The notes below the pieces were generated by a model, which saw only the letters and a list, made by a program, of their open reading frames with translations, was not told where the DNA came from and searched no databases. DNA of 64,000 nt, taken from positions 22,151 through 86,150 of the forward strand of contig JAJQBK010000041.1 in NCBI GenBank assembly GCA_021203305.1, read 5' to 3'. Numbering within the stretch: position 1 is the stretch's first letter; each line of letters starts with the position of its first letter. The translations under genes were made by a program, and so were the position numbers. The stretch is from Lachnospiraceae bacterium (lineage in GTDB: Bacteria > Bacillota > Clostridia > Lachnospirales > Lachnospiraceae). Below, piece after piece: positions 16,807 through 26,022 of this stretch.

Positions 16807-18447
16807 CTATCTCAGCTGATAAATCACCGCGTTCAGCCCCTCCGTCACTACGGTAAGTCCCCTCTCCTGACAGAGCCGATCAATCTGCCCGCCCGCGGCA
16901 GTACAGATATATTTGCTCTGTAATTCATCAAAGGAGGACAACACATACTCCGCGTCACAGCAGCTGATTCCAAAACCGGCGGGCAGACTGTACAAAAGCT
17001 GATAGTCTGTCACCAGCCATTCGCCATCCTCAGAGCTGTCCGACAGCACCCAGATAACGTCATTTTCATAGCCGGGCACATTTTGAGTCTGAAGCGGCAT
17101 GCCGGCCTCCATCTCCAGCTTTGCCCGGTCAATTTCAGCCGCCAGCTCCTCTGAACGGAAGCAAAGCTGATAGTCATAAGCGGTCTCCGCTTTCCAGAGA
17201 TACAGATAAGCGAACACAGCAGCGCAGATGATGACAGGCAGACACCCTCCAATTCCGGCCAGGCGGCGGACCACAGGCTTCCCGGAAGCGGCGGAGCTTA
17301 AATCAGCCCTCCCCCGGCCTGCCCGGGGCTTCGCCTCCATCATGGCCAGCGCAAATATTCCCACCGCAATAAACGTCAGCAGATGCTTGCTTCCCTCCTG
17401 CATTTTATACATCAGCAGCAGGGCCATCCACATAGCGAAAAAGCACAGTGCAAGATGACCGTAGAGAATCCCTTCCTTCCAGTCCTTCCGGCCAAAACAG
17501 TACACCGCGTATCCCAGCACCAGTACCATCACTACCAGAAAGCCGATAAAGAACGCTCCGGTGGCCAGCCCCGACGTCAGTCCCTGATAACAGTTTCTGA
17601 AAAAATCCGCCAGGCTGTAGGTAAATTTATCCACAAATTCCTGAAAGCCCCGCACCAGTCCATGGCGGATAAAATTGGTGAGCCAGGAGGTATCAAACAG
17701 CGCCGTAAAATACTCCGCCGCCAGAAAACGATTGATACAGATATATAAAACGCCCGTTATGCCCCCGATCCCCAGGCTCGCGATCAGGCCGACCCATCTT
17801 TTCTTCCGGATCAAAATCAGCATGGGCAGCGCCATGAAAACGATCAGATATGGGCGCATCAGAGTCATCACCGACGAAAGCGCAAACATCGCCGCCAGCT
17901 TTCCCATATTTTCCTTCTGGTAATAGCTGTAAGCAAAGCCAAAGAATACAATCACCATGGAAAAGCAGGTAATCTCCGGCATCGAGGACATCATATATCT
18001 GGTAAATAAGGGAAACAGGGCAAACAGGACGGCGATTTTCGCGCACTGCTTCCCGCTTGCCTTTGTCAGCCATACAAAGAGAAATACAGCCAGCGATAAA
18101 AGGAAAATATTGCAGTACACGGGAGAAAGCAGGTTCCATCCGAATATAAGCCCCCATAAAAGCCAGGGCCAGAACAGCACCGGACTCCAGGCCGCGAAGG
18201 ACAATATCTGCGCATGGCTCTCATTAAAGCCAAAATACCCATAAGGATAGCCATACTTTATCATCCCCTCCACCTGTTTATAGTAAAACAGCTCGTCATT
18301 CCAGTCGGAGGCGGGAAGATAAATGTCAGCTATCGTATGCTCGGTAAGCAGACAGCGCACCACGCAACACAGAAGCGGGAGCAGCGCCATCAGAAGCGCC
18401 CTGTATATACGAATGTGTTTGCAAAAATGGTTCCGCAGTCTCTCCAT
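16807..18447 (-). CDS. Polytopic membrane protein, GT-C-like
   Basis: 546 residues with about 11 transmembrane segments. The first outer loop has PASDWNDELFYYKQVEGMIKYG, the acidic pattern of GT-C glycosyltransferases that use polyprenyl-phosphate donors. A soluble C-terminal domain of about 130 residues follows (residue 415 on). Its ATG abuts the stop of the upstream GT2 gene, which probably makes the polyprenyl-phosphate sugar that this protein could use (inference). Exact reaction unknown. Confidence 0.6.
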   Translation of the reverse strand: MERLRNHFCKHIRIYRALLMALLPLLCCVVRCLLTEHTIADIYLPASDWNDELFYYKQVEGMIKYGYPYGYFGFNESHAQILSFAAWSPVLFWPWLLWGLIFGWNLLSPVYCNIFLLSLAVFLFVWLTKASGKQCAKIAVLFALFPLFTRYMMSSMPEITCFSMVIVFFGFAYSYYQKENMGKLAAMFALSSVMTLMRPYLIVFMALPMLILIRKKRWVGLIASLGIGGITGVLYICINRFLAAEYFTALFDTSWLTNFIRHGLVRGFQEFVDKFTYSLADFFRNCYQGLTSGLATGAFFIGFLVVMVLVLGYAVYCFGRKDWKEGILYGHLALCFFAMWMALLLMYKMQEGSKHLLTFIAVGIFALAMMEAKPRAGRGRADLSSAASGKPVVRRLAGIGGCLPVIICAAVFAYLYLWKAETAYDYQLCFRSEELAAEIDRAKLEMEAGMPLQTQNVPGYENDVIWVLSDSSEDGEWLVTDYQLLYSLPAGFGISCCDAEYVLSSFDELQSKYICTAAGGQIDRLCQERGLTVVTEGLNAVIYQLR

Positions 18448-19467
18448 CTATTTCTTCCCGGTTTCTTTCCTCTGCGCCTGTTCTATTTCCGTCTGCCCGC
18501 ACCCGGCGCGCTCCGTCTCTCCTGATCTGTTATTCTGTCCCGTTTCCAGGTTGATGCGATCCCGGATCACATACTGTGGAGCGCTGTTTAAGCTGATATA
18601 AACCCGGCCGATATATTCCCCCAGAATCCCCAGAAGCACCATGACCATCCCGCCAAAAAACACAATGGCGCTCATCAGGGCGCTGTATCCGGCGGGAATA
18701 TCCGGCAGCACAATTCTCTTGATGATGGTATAAATACCGTAAATAAAGCCGATACCGGCGCAGCCCGCTCCGATGCAGGTGGCGATCCGCAGGGGCATGA
18801 CGCTGAACGCCGTGAAGCCATTGATCCAGAGGGCGAGAAGCTTTTTAAAGGTATAGCCGCTGCTGCCCACCTCACGCTCCCTGTGATTCACCTTCACATT
18901 GGCAATTTTCCCGGTGGCCCGCAGCACCAGCCCGATCACATACGGGTAGGAATTTTCATAGCGGATCATGTCCTCCACCACGAAGCGGCGCACCGCAAAG
19001 TAGCTGCTGATGTACAATTCCTTCGGCTTGCCCAGCAGCGCCCTCAGCATCAGCTCATTGGCCCTGCTGCCCAGATTGCGGAAGGTGGAATGCATTTTAT
19101 GCTCATACTCGGCGTAGACCGCGTCGTATCCCTCCTCAATTTTCTCAATCAGCTTTCCGGCCTCATTGGCGGGGGTCTGTCCGTCGTCATCCAGGCAGAC
19201 CACCACATCTCCCTGTGAGTGGCGCAGTCCCGCCATCAGCGCCGCGTGCTGGCCGAAATTGCGGGAGAAATCAATCCCCCTGATAAACGGATATTTCTCA
19301 CAGAGGCGGCGGATGACTTCCATCGTATTGTCCGGGGAACAGTCATTCACGAGCACAATCTCCCAGGTATGCTCCGGCATCCCGGCCATGGCGGCGTTGA
19401 TCTCCTCCACCACCTTTTCCAGCGTATGCTCCGAGCGATAACAGGGAATCACATAACTAATTTTCAT
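18448..19467 (-). CDS. ArnC/GtrB-like GT2 glycosyltransferase with two TM helices
   Basis: 339 residues. The GT-A domain has VNDCSPDNT and LDDDGQTP, followed by two transmembrane segments (about 232-258 and 270-292) and a polar, Gln/Glu-rich tail. The sequence follows the ArnC/YfdH type, in which a sugar is placed on undecaprenyl phosphate. YEHKMHSTFRNLGSRANE and the HREREVGSSGY stretch are typical of this branch. It overlaps the GNAT gene upstream by 11 bp. The GNAT could acetylate the amino sugar that this enzyme then loads, but this is inference. Confidence 0.82.
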   Translation of the reverse strand: MKISYVIPCYRSEHTLEKVVEEINAAMAGMPEHTWEIVLVNDCSPDNTMEVIRRLCEKYPFIRGIDFSRNFGQHAALMAGLRHSQGDVVVCLDDDGQTPANEAGKLIEKIEEGYDAVYAEYEHKMHSTFRNLGSRANELMLRALLGKPKELYISSYFAVRRFVVEDMIRYENSYPYVIGLVLRATGKIANVKVNHREREVGSSGYTFKKLLALWINGFTAFSVMPLRIATCIGAGCAGIGFIYGIYTIIKRIVLPDIPAGYSALMSAIVFFGGMVMVLLGILGEYIGRVYISLNSAPQYVIRDRINLETGQNNRSGETERAGCGQTEIEQAQRKETGKK

Positions 19468-19969
19468 CGGTATCTTTCCTCACAATCGCCATCCAGACGA
19501 TATCCTTATACTCCCCGTGAATACATACATCATCCTTCAGGCAGCCTTCTTTTACAAAGCCCGCTTTCTCATAGCTCCGGATGGCCCTCGCGTTCTCCGA
19601 AAGCGCCCGCAGATAAATTCTGTGAAGCCCAAGGGTCTCAAATCCGTAGGCGATCATCAGCCGGGCAGCCTCCGTGCCGATTCCCCGGCCCCGTACTTCC
19701 TCCGTCCCCAGAAAAATTCCGTACTCTCCCTTGTGGTGGATATGGTCAATGTCCCGGATATAGACGCTGCCCAGGGCTCTTCCGCTGCCTTCCTCACAGA
19801 TCATCATCGGGGCCGCCCTGTCTGTCTGCACCACCTCGTGAAGCCAACGCAGATGTCCTTCCGGTGTAAAATCCTCCTGATAGATAAAGGATTTCCTCAC
19901 ATCGGGGGAATTGCGCCAGGCCACGATATCCTCCGTATCCTCCTCAGTCATGGGTCTTAAATAAATCAT
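19457..19969 (-). CDS. GNAT-family N-acetyltransferase
   Basis: 170 residues. Start at 19969 (MIYLRPMTEEDTEDI) because AAGGAGACC lies directly upstream; the frame is open to 20041. EVRGRGIGTEA is the acetyl-CoA pyrophosphate-binding motif, and RIYLRALSENARAIRSYEKAGF is the RimJ/RimL-like signature. The sequence resembles PseH and other 4-amino-sugar N-acetyltransferases. It sits in a locus with PseB, PseC and RffA, which all lead to 4-amino-6-deoxy sugars, so N-acetylation of one of these is the best guess. Which one cannot be decided from sequence. Confidence 0.75.
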   Translation of the reverse strand: MIYLRPMTEEDTEDIVAWRNSPDVRKSFIYQEDFTPEGHLRWLHEVVQTDRAAPMMICEEGSGRALGSVYIRDIDHIHHKGEYGIFLGTEEVRGRGIGTEAARLMIAYGFETLGLHRIYLRALSENARAIRSYEKAGFVKEGCLKDDVCIHGEYKDIVWMAIVRKDTDEN

Positions 19970-20076
19970 CCCGGTCTCCTTATTTTCGCAGTCAGTTTCC
20001 ACCTGTGCGGCAGCGGTTCTCCCCGGAGCGTCCAACCGCACGGGCAGGAAATTTCAAGCCGGCCGTGAATCATTTT

Positions 20077-21318
20077 TCATACCAGCGGATCCTGTCCCGC
20101 CAGCATATATAAAAAGAAATGAACGCCGCAGACCAGATGAGCCGCGTAAAAGAGCCACTCCAGACAGACCGCGCATTTTTCCTTTTTCAGCCTTGCCTCC
20201 AGCGTATTTTTCACAAGCATCATCAGCCCTGCCAGAAACACAAAAAACATTCCGTGCATGTATCCCCAGGCGAAATTGCCGTGACTCATGCGGAAGCCCT
20301 TCTCATATAAGAAGAAAAACATCAGAAAGCCGGACAGCCACAGCTGCCAGGCATGCCGGAACCAGGAAACCGTCTTCAGCTTCTTGATATTTAACAGCAA
20401 AACCAGCAGCGGAAACGCGCAGCCTAAAAGCACGCTTCTTAAAATATTATCCGTAAAAAGAGTCCACACCGCCCCCGGCGCGATACCGATGCCGCTCTCC
20501 TCCCCCGCCGAATTTGTGCCTGAAAACACGCCAAAAAACTGATATAACATCAAAAATCCGGCGGGAAGGACACAAAATCCAAAATACAGGCTTTTGACCA
20601 GATTCCTTCCCCGGCTTTTGAAAAATCTGTACAGCAGAACCACCGCGTAGACCGCCGCGGCAATCAGGGTAAAGGAGGGTTTGGCCAGGGCGCCCAGAAA
20701 CAGAGACACCGCAAAGATCAGATATTCCCGCGGGCTGGCTCCTCTTTCATATTTTTCCAGAAGGTCCGCCCCCGCAAAGAAGCTGACCACACTGAACGGC
20801 CTGGTTGCCAGATAGGTAGCGTTCCACAGCGGATTGGGAGTATAGGTTCCCATACATCTGGAAATTCCACCGGCGGTACTGACAGAATAGGGCAGATACA
20901 GCATGGACACAAAAAACAGAGAAAGGACCAGAACATGCGTCATCCCTTCCCGCCAGGGCGTCATTTCCTCCCCCGCCGCTACCAGTCTGGCTCCTGTAAA
21001 CCTCAGCAGATACCGGTCCGTCATCCACACGCTCAGCGTATTCAGCAGGGTGACCGCGATGGCCATGGCGCACTCGGGCGTACAGATCCTTGCCAGGACC
21101 CAGGCCAGAGCAAACATCAGCGGATAAGGATAGGAGAATCTGTCCTCCAGCCCCTGAATTGTCAGAATATACGGGCCCATATCAGACCAGTAATTGCCGC
21201 CATACTCAATGCACTGCCTGTAAAACAGCACGAACATGACCGCGGTATATGCCGCCAGAAGGAGGTACTGAAATATTTTGCCGTAACGATCAGTGGCAAT
21301 GCTCTTTTTCTTCGCCAT
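20077..21318 (-). CDS. Polytopic membrane protein of glycan locus
   Basis: 413 residues with about ten hydrophobic segments. The first outer loop has GGNYWSDMGPYILTIQGLEDR, with acidic residues placed as in GT-C-type enzymes. An outer segment with GGISRCMGTYTPNPLWNATY and the charged TRPFSVVSFF stretch follow. There is no large soluble C-terminal domain, which separates it from the proteins at 8331 and 16807. Member of the minus-strand operon between the pseB and GNAT genes; substrate unknown. Confidence 0.6.
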   Translation of the reverse strand: MAKKKSIATDRYGKIFQYLLLAAYTAVMFVLFYRQCIEYGGNYWSDMGPYILTIQGLEDRFSYPYPLMFALAWVLARICTPECAMAIAVTLLNTLSVWMTDRYLLRFTGARLVAAGEEMTPWREGMTHVLVLSLFFVSMLYLPYSVSTAGGISRCMGTYTPNPLWNATYLATRPFSVVSFFAGADLLEKYERGASPREYLIFAVSLFLGALAKPSFTLIAAAVYAVVLLYRFFKSRGRNLVKSLYFGFCVLPAGFLMLYQFFGVFSGTNSAGEESGIGIAPGAVWTLFTDNILRSVLLGCAFPLLVLLLNIKKLKTVSWFRHAWQLWLSGFLMFFFLYEKGFRMSHGNFAWGYMHGMFFVFLAGLMMLVKNTLEARLKKEKCAVCLEWLFYAAHLVCGVHFFLYMLAGQDPLV

Positions 21319-21341
21319 GCTGTGCCTTTCTCATCCCCCGG

Positions 21342-22337
21342 CTATTTCTCCAGCTCAATACCCTTAAGAAGCTCTCTGATCTGCTCCACGGTCAGCCATT
21401 CCGTGTTATTGTCGGAGCTGTAGGAGAAGCCCTCCTGCACCTTTTTGCCGTTCTCATTGATTTTCTGCTTGTTATTCCAGTGTACCTGGGGGTAAACGAT
21501 GAAATGCCTGTCATATTCCCAGGTATTGGCGGAATCTTCCGTGGTCACCATGATCTCGTGGAGCTTCTCGCCGGGATAGATGCCGATCTCCTTGGTATGT
21601 CCGCCGGGCAGCATGGCCTCCGCCAGGTCTGTCACATGGAAGGAGGGGATTTTGCTGATAAAGGTCTCTCCGCCGGTGGCCTCCGCCAGGGCCTTGATGA
21701 CCAGTTTCACGCCCTCCTCCAGGCTGATCCAGAAGCGGGTCATGCGGTAATCGGTGATAGGAAGCTCTGTCCCTCCGTTTTTGATGATATCGTAAAATTT
21801 GGGAATGATGGAGCCGCGGCTGCCGGCCACGTTGCCATAGCGCACAATGGCAAAGCAGATGTCCTTATTGCCGGCGTAGGCGTTTGCCGCGATGAAAAGC
21901 TTGTCGCTGACCAGCTTGGTGCCTCCATACAGGTTCACCGGGTTCACCGCTTTATCGGTGGAGAGGGCGACCACCTTTTTCACCCCGCAATCCAGAGCCG
22001 CCTCAATCACGTTCTGTGCGCCGTGGATGTTGGTCTTGATGGCCTCGTTCGGGTTATACTCGCAGGCGGGCACCTGTTTTAATGCCGCCGCGTGCACCAC
22101 ATAGTCCACGCCCTCGAAGGCCCGGTAAAGCCTGTCCTTGTCCCTCACGTCACCGATGAAGAAGCGAAGTTTGGAGGAATATTCGGCGAACTCGCTCTGC
22201 ATGATAAACTGCTTGAATTCGTCCCGGCTGTAGATGATGATTTTCTTTGGGGTATAATGGGTCAGCACGTATTTTGTAAATGCTTTGCCGAAGGAGCCGG
22301 TGCCTCCGGTGATTAAAATGGTCTTATCGTTTAACAT
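21342..22337 (-). CDS. pseB: UDP-N-acetylglucosamine 4,6-dehydratase (inverting), PseB
   Basis: 331 residues, an extended SDR. TGGTGSFG (10-17) binds NADP; STDKAVNPVNLYGGTK carries the Asp-Lys and Tyr-x-x-x-Lys active-site residues (D128, K129, Y137, K141). It would dehydrate and epimerise UDP-GlcNAc to UDP-4-keto-6-deoxy-L-AltNAc, the PseC substrate. The C-terminal HFIVYPQVHWNN and SSDNNTEWLT stretches are typical of PseB. It lies downstream of pseC, with a palindromic element between. pseG, pseI and pseF genes are absent, so the product is probably a 4-amino-6-deoxy hexose and not pseudaminic acid (inference). Confidence 0.9.
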   Translation of the reverse strand: MLNDKTILITGGTGSFGKAFTKYVLTHYTPKKIIIYSRDEFKQFIMQSEFAEYSSKLRFFIGDVRDKDRLYRAFEGVDYVVHAAALKQVPACEYNPNEAIKTNIHGAQNVIEAALDCGVKKVVALSTDKAVNPVNLYGGTKLVSDKLFIAANAYAGNKDICFAIVRYGNVAGSRGSIIPKFYDIIKNGGTELPITDYRMTRFWISLEEGVKLVIKALAEATGGETFISKIPSFHVTDLAEAMLPGGHTKEIGIYPGEKLHEIMVTTEDSANTWEYDRHFIVYPQVHWNNKQKINENGKKVQEGFSYSSDNNTEWLTVEQIRELLKGIELEK

Positions 22338-22365
22338 ACCTGTCTCCTTTTTCTCCTGCGTTGTC

Positions 22366-22479
22366 GGAACGAACGATGGATTTTTCTGGCTCGTTTCGCT
22401 GTGCGTCGAATATCATGCAGTTTTCTGCCTTGCACCGATGCACAGAGGCGCTCGCTCAGAAAAATCCATCGTTCGTTCC
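22366..22479. repeat. 114-bp palindromic element with 23-bp perfect arms
   Basis: Perfect inverted arms at 22366-22388 and 22457-22479. Inside, on the minus strand, CTGTGC and GCACAG pair, and GCAG-AAAA-CTGC forms a small hairpin. The core differs from the pair at 10215 and 27418, but the design is the same. It lies between pseC and pseB, which are on the same strand, 30 bp after the pseC stop and 28 bp before the pseB start. No T-run follows. Confidence 0.8.
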
Positions 22480-22509
22480 TCTGTGCTGGCAGTTCAGCGA
22501 CACGAAAAC

Positions 22510-23715
22510 TTACTGTAATTTATACCAGTCTAATACCTTATAAAAAGCTTTAATTACATCCTCCACATCTTCGTCTGTCATGGCTGGGTACAGTGGAATA
22601 CTTAAGAATCCCTCATACGCCGCCTCCGCCTTCGGGCACAGCCCAGGCTTGTAGCCAAGCTTCCTATAGTATGGGAAGGTATAGATGGGAATATAATGCA
22701 CGTTACATTGTACATTCTCACAAGCCAGCGCGTCAAATATTTCTTTTCGTCCGGCCTTTAATTTATTCAATTTTAACTGTACAATGTACAGATGTCTGGT
22801 GGTGTCAGCCTGGGGGATTTCCTTCTGTACAAAAATTTCCTCCCTGTCCGCGAAGGCCTGATTGTAGCGGGCCACAATCTCTTTGCGGCGCTGCTTAAAA
22901 CGCTCAATCTTATGAAGCTGACTCTCAATCAGGGCCGCCTGGAAGTCCGTGATGCGGTAATTGTAGCCCAGATCCACCATCTGATAATACCAGCCGCCCT
23001 CGCTTTCCTTATCCATCAGCGACTGTTCTCTGGTGATGCCGTGGGTGCGAAACAGGCTAAGCCTCTCGTACAGCTTCGGGTCACTGGTCATGACCGCGCC
23101 GCCCTCGCCGCCGGTCACCGTCTTCACCGGATGGAAGCTGAAGGTGGTCATGTCCGCCAGGCTTCCCACTGGCACGCCATTGTAGGCGCTTCCGATGGAG
23201 TGGGCCGCGTCCTCAATGAAAATCAGCCCATGCTTATCACAGATCGCCCGGATTCTCTCAATTTCCACCACCTGGCCGGTAAAGTCCACCGCCACCACCG
23301 CTTTGGTGCGCGGCGTTATTTTGCGCTCTATCTCCGCCGGGTCAATATTGTAGGTGTCCGGGTTGATGTCCGCGAACACCGGTCTGGCGCCGCAGTACAG
23401 GGCGCAGTTGGCGCTGGCCGCAAAGGTCATGGGGGTGGTGATCACCTCATCCCCGGGGCCGATCCCCGCCGCCAGGCAGGCGATATGAAGAGCCGCCGTG
23501 CCGTTGGCGACCGCCACGCAGTATTCAGCGCCGGTCAGCCTGCACAGAGCCCGCTCCAGAGAAGGAATGGCCGGGCCGCAGGTCAGAGTGTCGCTTTTTA
23601 ATACTTTGACTACGGCTTCAATGTCGTCGTCCTCGATGCACTGATGGCCGTAATATATCTTTTTTTCCCTTACGGGGGTGCCGCCAAGGATGGCGGGCAG
23701 CTCGCTGTTTTGCAT
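22510..23715 (-). CDS. pseC: UDP-4-amino-4,6-dideoxy-L-AltNAc transaminase, PseC
   Basis: A 401-residue DegT/DnrJ aminotransferase. FEDA-type phosphate/PLP motif FIEDAAHSIGS and the PLP lysine in SFHPVKTVTGGEGG (K198). The N-terminal AILGGTPVREKKIYYGHQ and the sequence YNYRITDFQAALIESQL match PseC. It would transaminate the PseB product to UDP-4-amino-4,6-dideoxy-L-AltNAc. It lies upstream of pseB in transcription order. Confidence 0.88.
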   Translation of the reverse strand: MQNSELPAILGGTPVREKKIYYGHQCIEDDDIEAVVKVLKSDTLTCGPAIPSLERALCRLTGAEYCVAVANGTAALHIACLAAGIGPGDEVITTPMTFAASANCALYCGARPVFADINPDTYNIDPAEIERKITPRTKAVVAVDFTGQVVEIERIRAICDKHGLIFIEDAAHSIGSAYNGVPVGSLADMTTFSFHPVKTVTGGEGGAVMTSDPKLYERLSLFRTHGITREQSLMDKESEGGWYYQMVDLGYNYRITDFQAALIESQLHKIERFKQRRKEIVARYNQAFADREEIFVQKEIPQADTTRHLYIVQLKLNKLKAGRKEIFDALACENVQCNVHYIPIYTFPYYRKLGYKPGLCPKAEAAYEGFLSIPLYPAMTDEDVEDVIKAFYKVLDWYKLQ

Positions 23716-23781
23716 AAGAAGTCTCCTGCTCTAAAGCAATTTTTATTTCAACAGGCTCGTAATTGTACTCTACAGGAAGTT

Positions 23782-24780
23782 TCACTCAATACCACGGATT
23801 TTCATTGTTATATAATGAATTCTCCGGGTGAATTTCGGCGCTATGGCGAATAAAAGCAGATAAACTTTATTCTTTTTTGTCAAATACGGATTCTTCAGTG
23901 CTTTGAAAATATTTCCCCGCACGTTTTTACAAATATTTTTATATTGTTCATTGTCAGGCCGCATCTGCTCCACCGGGATGTGCAGCAGATAGTCCAGCCT
24001 CTGGTAGAGGCCGAAGCGCTCCGCGGTCCGCGCAAGAGACGGCCAATGCTCCTTCACAAGCGCGAGGGCCATATCCGCGTTGTCCACATTGTCTCCATAC
24101 ACTCTGGAAAACTGATTTCTCTCCATCCTGCGCGTATTGCTGTCCGGCCGGTAAAACACATGATAACACTGCTTTGGCAAAGACACAATACCCTTCATTT
24201 CACAAAGAAGCTGAATCAACAGATGAAAATCCTCATTTAAGACTCCCTCCGGAAACTGTTTCTCCTCCAAAAGGCTTCTGTGTACCAGCTTCGTGCAGAA
24301 GGAACAGTCGCCCCGGTGCATCAGAAGCTCCCTCATAAAACCCTCCGCCGGAATGAAAACAGTCTCCTTCGGCGGCTCACAGATATTCGCAAGCCGCTCT
24401 CCTGACGAGGCCACCTCGTCCCGGCCGATCTGAGCCATCTCACAGCCATACTGCTCCACGGCCCCTGACAGCCGCTCGTACATATCCTCTGAAATATAAT
24501 CGTCACTGTCCACAAAGCTCAGATACTCCCCCCGGGCTTTTGCCATTCCCAGATTTCTCGCGCTGGAGGAACCGCCGTTTTCCTTGTGAAAAACCCGAAT
24601 CCTTAAATCCTCCCCCGCCAGCTCATCGCACAGCTCCCCTGTCCCGTCTGTGGAGCCGTCATCCACTAAGATGATCTCCAGATTCTCATAGGTCTGCGCG
24701 GTGAGGGAATGCACGCACCGTGGAAGATATTCCTTTATATTGTAAACCGGCACTATGACTGAAATCAACTTTTTTTCCAT
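23782..24780 (-). CDS. GT2 glycosyltransferase
   Basis: A 332-residue GT-A fold family 2 enzyme: ISVIVPVYNIKEYLPRCV, VDDGSTDGT, and the metal-binding VDSDDYIS. No transmembrane segment; cytoplasmic, probably membrane-associated through its basic C-terminus (KALKNPYLTKKNKVYLLL). It adds a sugar to the lipid-linked repeat unit; sugar and linkage unknown. It lies in the minus-strand operon between pseC and a GT4 gene. Confidence 0.88.
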   Translation of the reverse strand: MEKKLISVIVPVYNIKEYLPRCVHSLTAQTYENLEIILVDDGSTDGTGELCDELAGEDLRIRVFHKENGGSSSARNLGMAKARGEYLSFVDSDDYISEDMYERLSGAVEQYGCEMAQIGRDEVASSGERLANICEPPKETVFIPAEGFMRELLMHRGDCSFCTKLVHRSLLEEKQFPEGVLNEDFHLLIQLLCEMKGIVSLPKQCYHVFYRPDSNTRRMERNQFSRVYGDNVDNADMALALVKEHWPSLARTAERFGLYQRLDYLLHIPVEQMRPDNEQYKNICKNVRGNIFKALKNPYLTKKNKVYLLLFAIAPKFTRRIHYITMKIRGIE

Positions 24781-24858
24781 TGAAATTTCCCCTCATACAT
24801 CTGCAGCATATTTCTGTGTAACAGCATATTGCAATACCGAGCATGAGCATGCATACCT

Positions 24859-26022
24859 TCACACCCTGCTCAGCGGCCCCTCCTCGTACTCCGGCAGCTT
24901 CTCTCCCCTCAGCTCCGCCTCAATACACGCATACAGCCTCTCCGCCGCCGTCTCCGCGTTCCACACCCTATCAATCGTCTCATACGCCGCCCGCTGCATC
25001 CGCCGCATTTTCTCATATCCCGGCTCCCTGAGCAGAATTCTGAGCGCTTTTAAGGCCGCATTTATCCTTCCTGTCGGATACAAAATACCATTTTCCCCAT
25101 CTCTGATCAGAAAAGGCGCCGCGCCCATGGCTTTATCCGCGACCACCAGACAGGCGCTGTCCATGGCCTCATTCAGGACCGCGCCCCAGCCTTCCTTCCG
25201 ATCACTCACCGCCAGATAGACATGGCTTTTTCTCATCAGGCCGCGCACCGCCCGCGGTTCCTGAAAGCCGGCAAGCGTCACATGATCTGTAAGCTTCTTT
25301 TGGGCGATCTGCTCCCGGACGGAACTTTCCAGAGGGCCGCCGCCCGCCATGGTCAGATGCACCGGTATCCCGTCCTTTAAAAGCGCCTCCGTTATGGCCA
25401 GCGCACGCTCGGGATGTTTCCAGTCAATCATCCGCGCCGCCCAGAGCAGCTCAATGGTCTGATCCGCCCCGTCATCTGTGTATTTCTCCGCGATCATCCG
25501 GTCCGCGTCACAGCGGATATGCTCCGGAAAATACCCGTAGCGGAGCTTTTTGTGCGGATAAGCGGCCACCATGCGGAAATCCCCCGCCACGTAAGCCCCG
25601 CTGCACAGCAGATACACCCGCTCTCTGTTATGCCTGGTATGGTCCAGAAACTTTTTCCGCAGCCCCCTGGGCGTAATAAACCGGTACCGTCCCTCCTTGT
25701 AAAGCCGCTCACTGTAGCGCCAGAGGGGCTTTTTCTCCTTCAGCCGGGTCTGAATATAACTCTCCTCATCCGTCCCCCCGAAAATCACCGCGTCCGCCTC
25801 ATCGATGAGCCTCTGACAGCTCTCCGGATTCTCCCAATAATTCCTGACATAATCCGCATTTTTGAGCGCGCTGCCCCACCCCATGGCGACCCGCTCCTCC
25901 TCCATGCGCTCCGTCTGTACAAAAAAATAGCTTCCGCCCGGCTGTCCGCACAGCTCATATAATTTCCGGGACACCGGCTGCTGATGATGATTAAAATAAT
26001 TGGAGACAAACACCAGATTCAT
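24859..26022 (-). CDS. GT4 glycosyltransferase
   Basis: 387 residues with GT-B fold features: an N-terminal domain that begins NLVFVSNYFNHHQ, then LLWAARMIDWKHPERAL, AGGGPLESSV and VTLAGFQEPRAVRGLMRKSHV. The family E-x7-E motif is seen as DRKEGWGAVLNEAMDSAC. Family 4 retaining enzymes transfer sugars from nucleotide donors to lipid-linked acceptors. ATGA overlap with the upstream GT4 gene suggests coupled translation. The sugar is unknown. Confidence 0.85.
   Translation of the reverse strand: MNLVFVSNYFNHHQQPVSRKLYELCGQPGGSYFFVQTERMEEERVAMGWGSALKNADYVRNYWENPESCQRLIDEADAVIFGGTDEESYIQTRLKEKKPLWRYSERLYKEGRYRFITPRGLRKKFLDHTRHNRERVYLLCSGAYVAGDFRMVAAYPHKKLRYGYFPEHIRCDADRMIAEKYTDDGADQTIELLWAARMIDWKHPERALAITEALLKDGIPVHLTMAGGGPLESSVREQIAQKKLTDHVTLAGFQEPRAVRGLMRKSHVYLAVSDRKEGWGAVLNEAMDSACLVVADKAMGAAPFLIRDGENGILYPTGRINAALKALRILLREPGYEKMRRMQRAAYETIDRVWNAETAAERLYACIEAELRGEKLPEYEEGPLSRV

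Noticed and set aside
22510-23715. Complete pseudaminic acid pathway
   Set aside because: Only PseB and PseC are present, with a GNAT that might be PseH-like; synthase, hydrolase and cytidylyltransferase genes are missing in the window.
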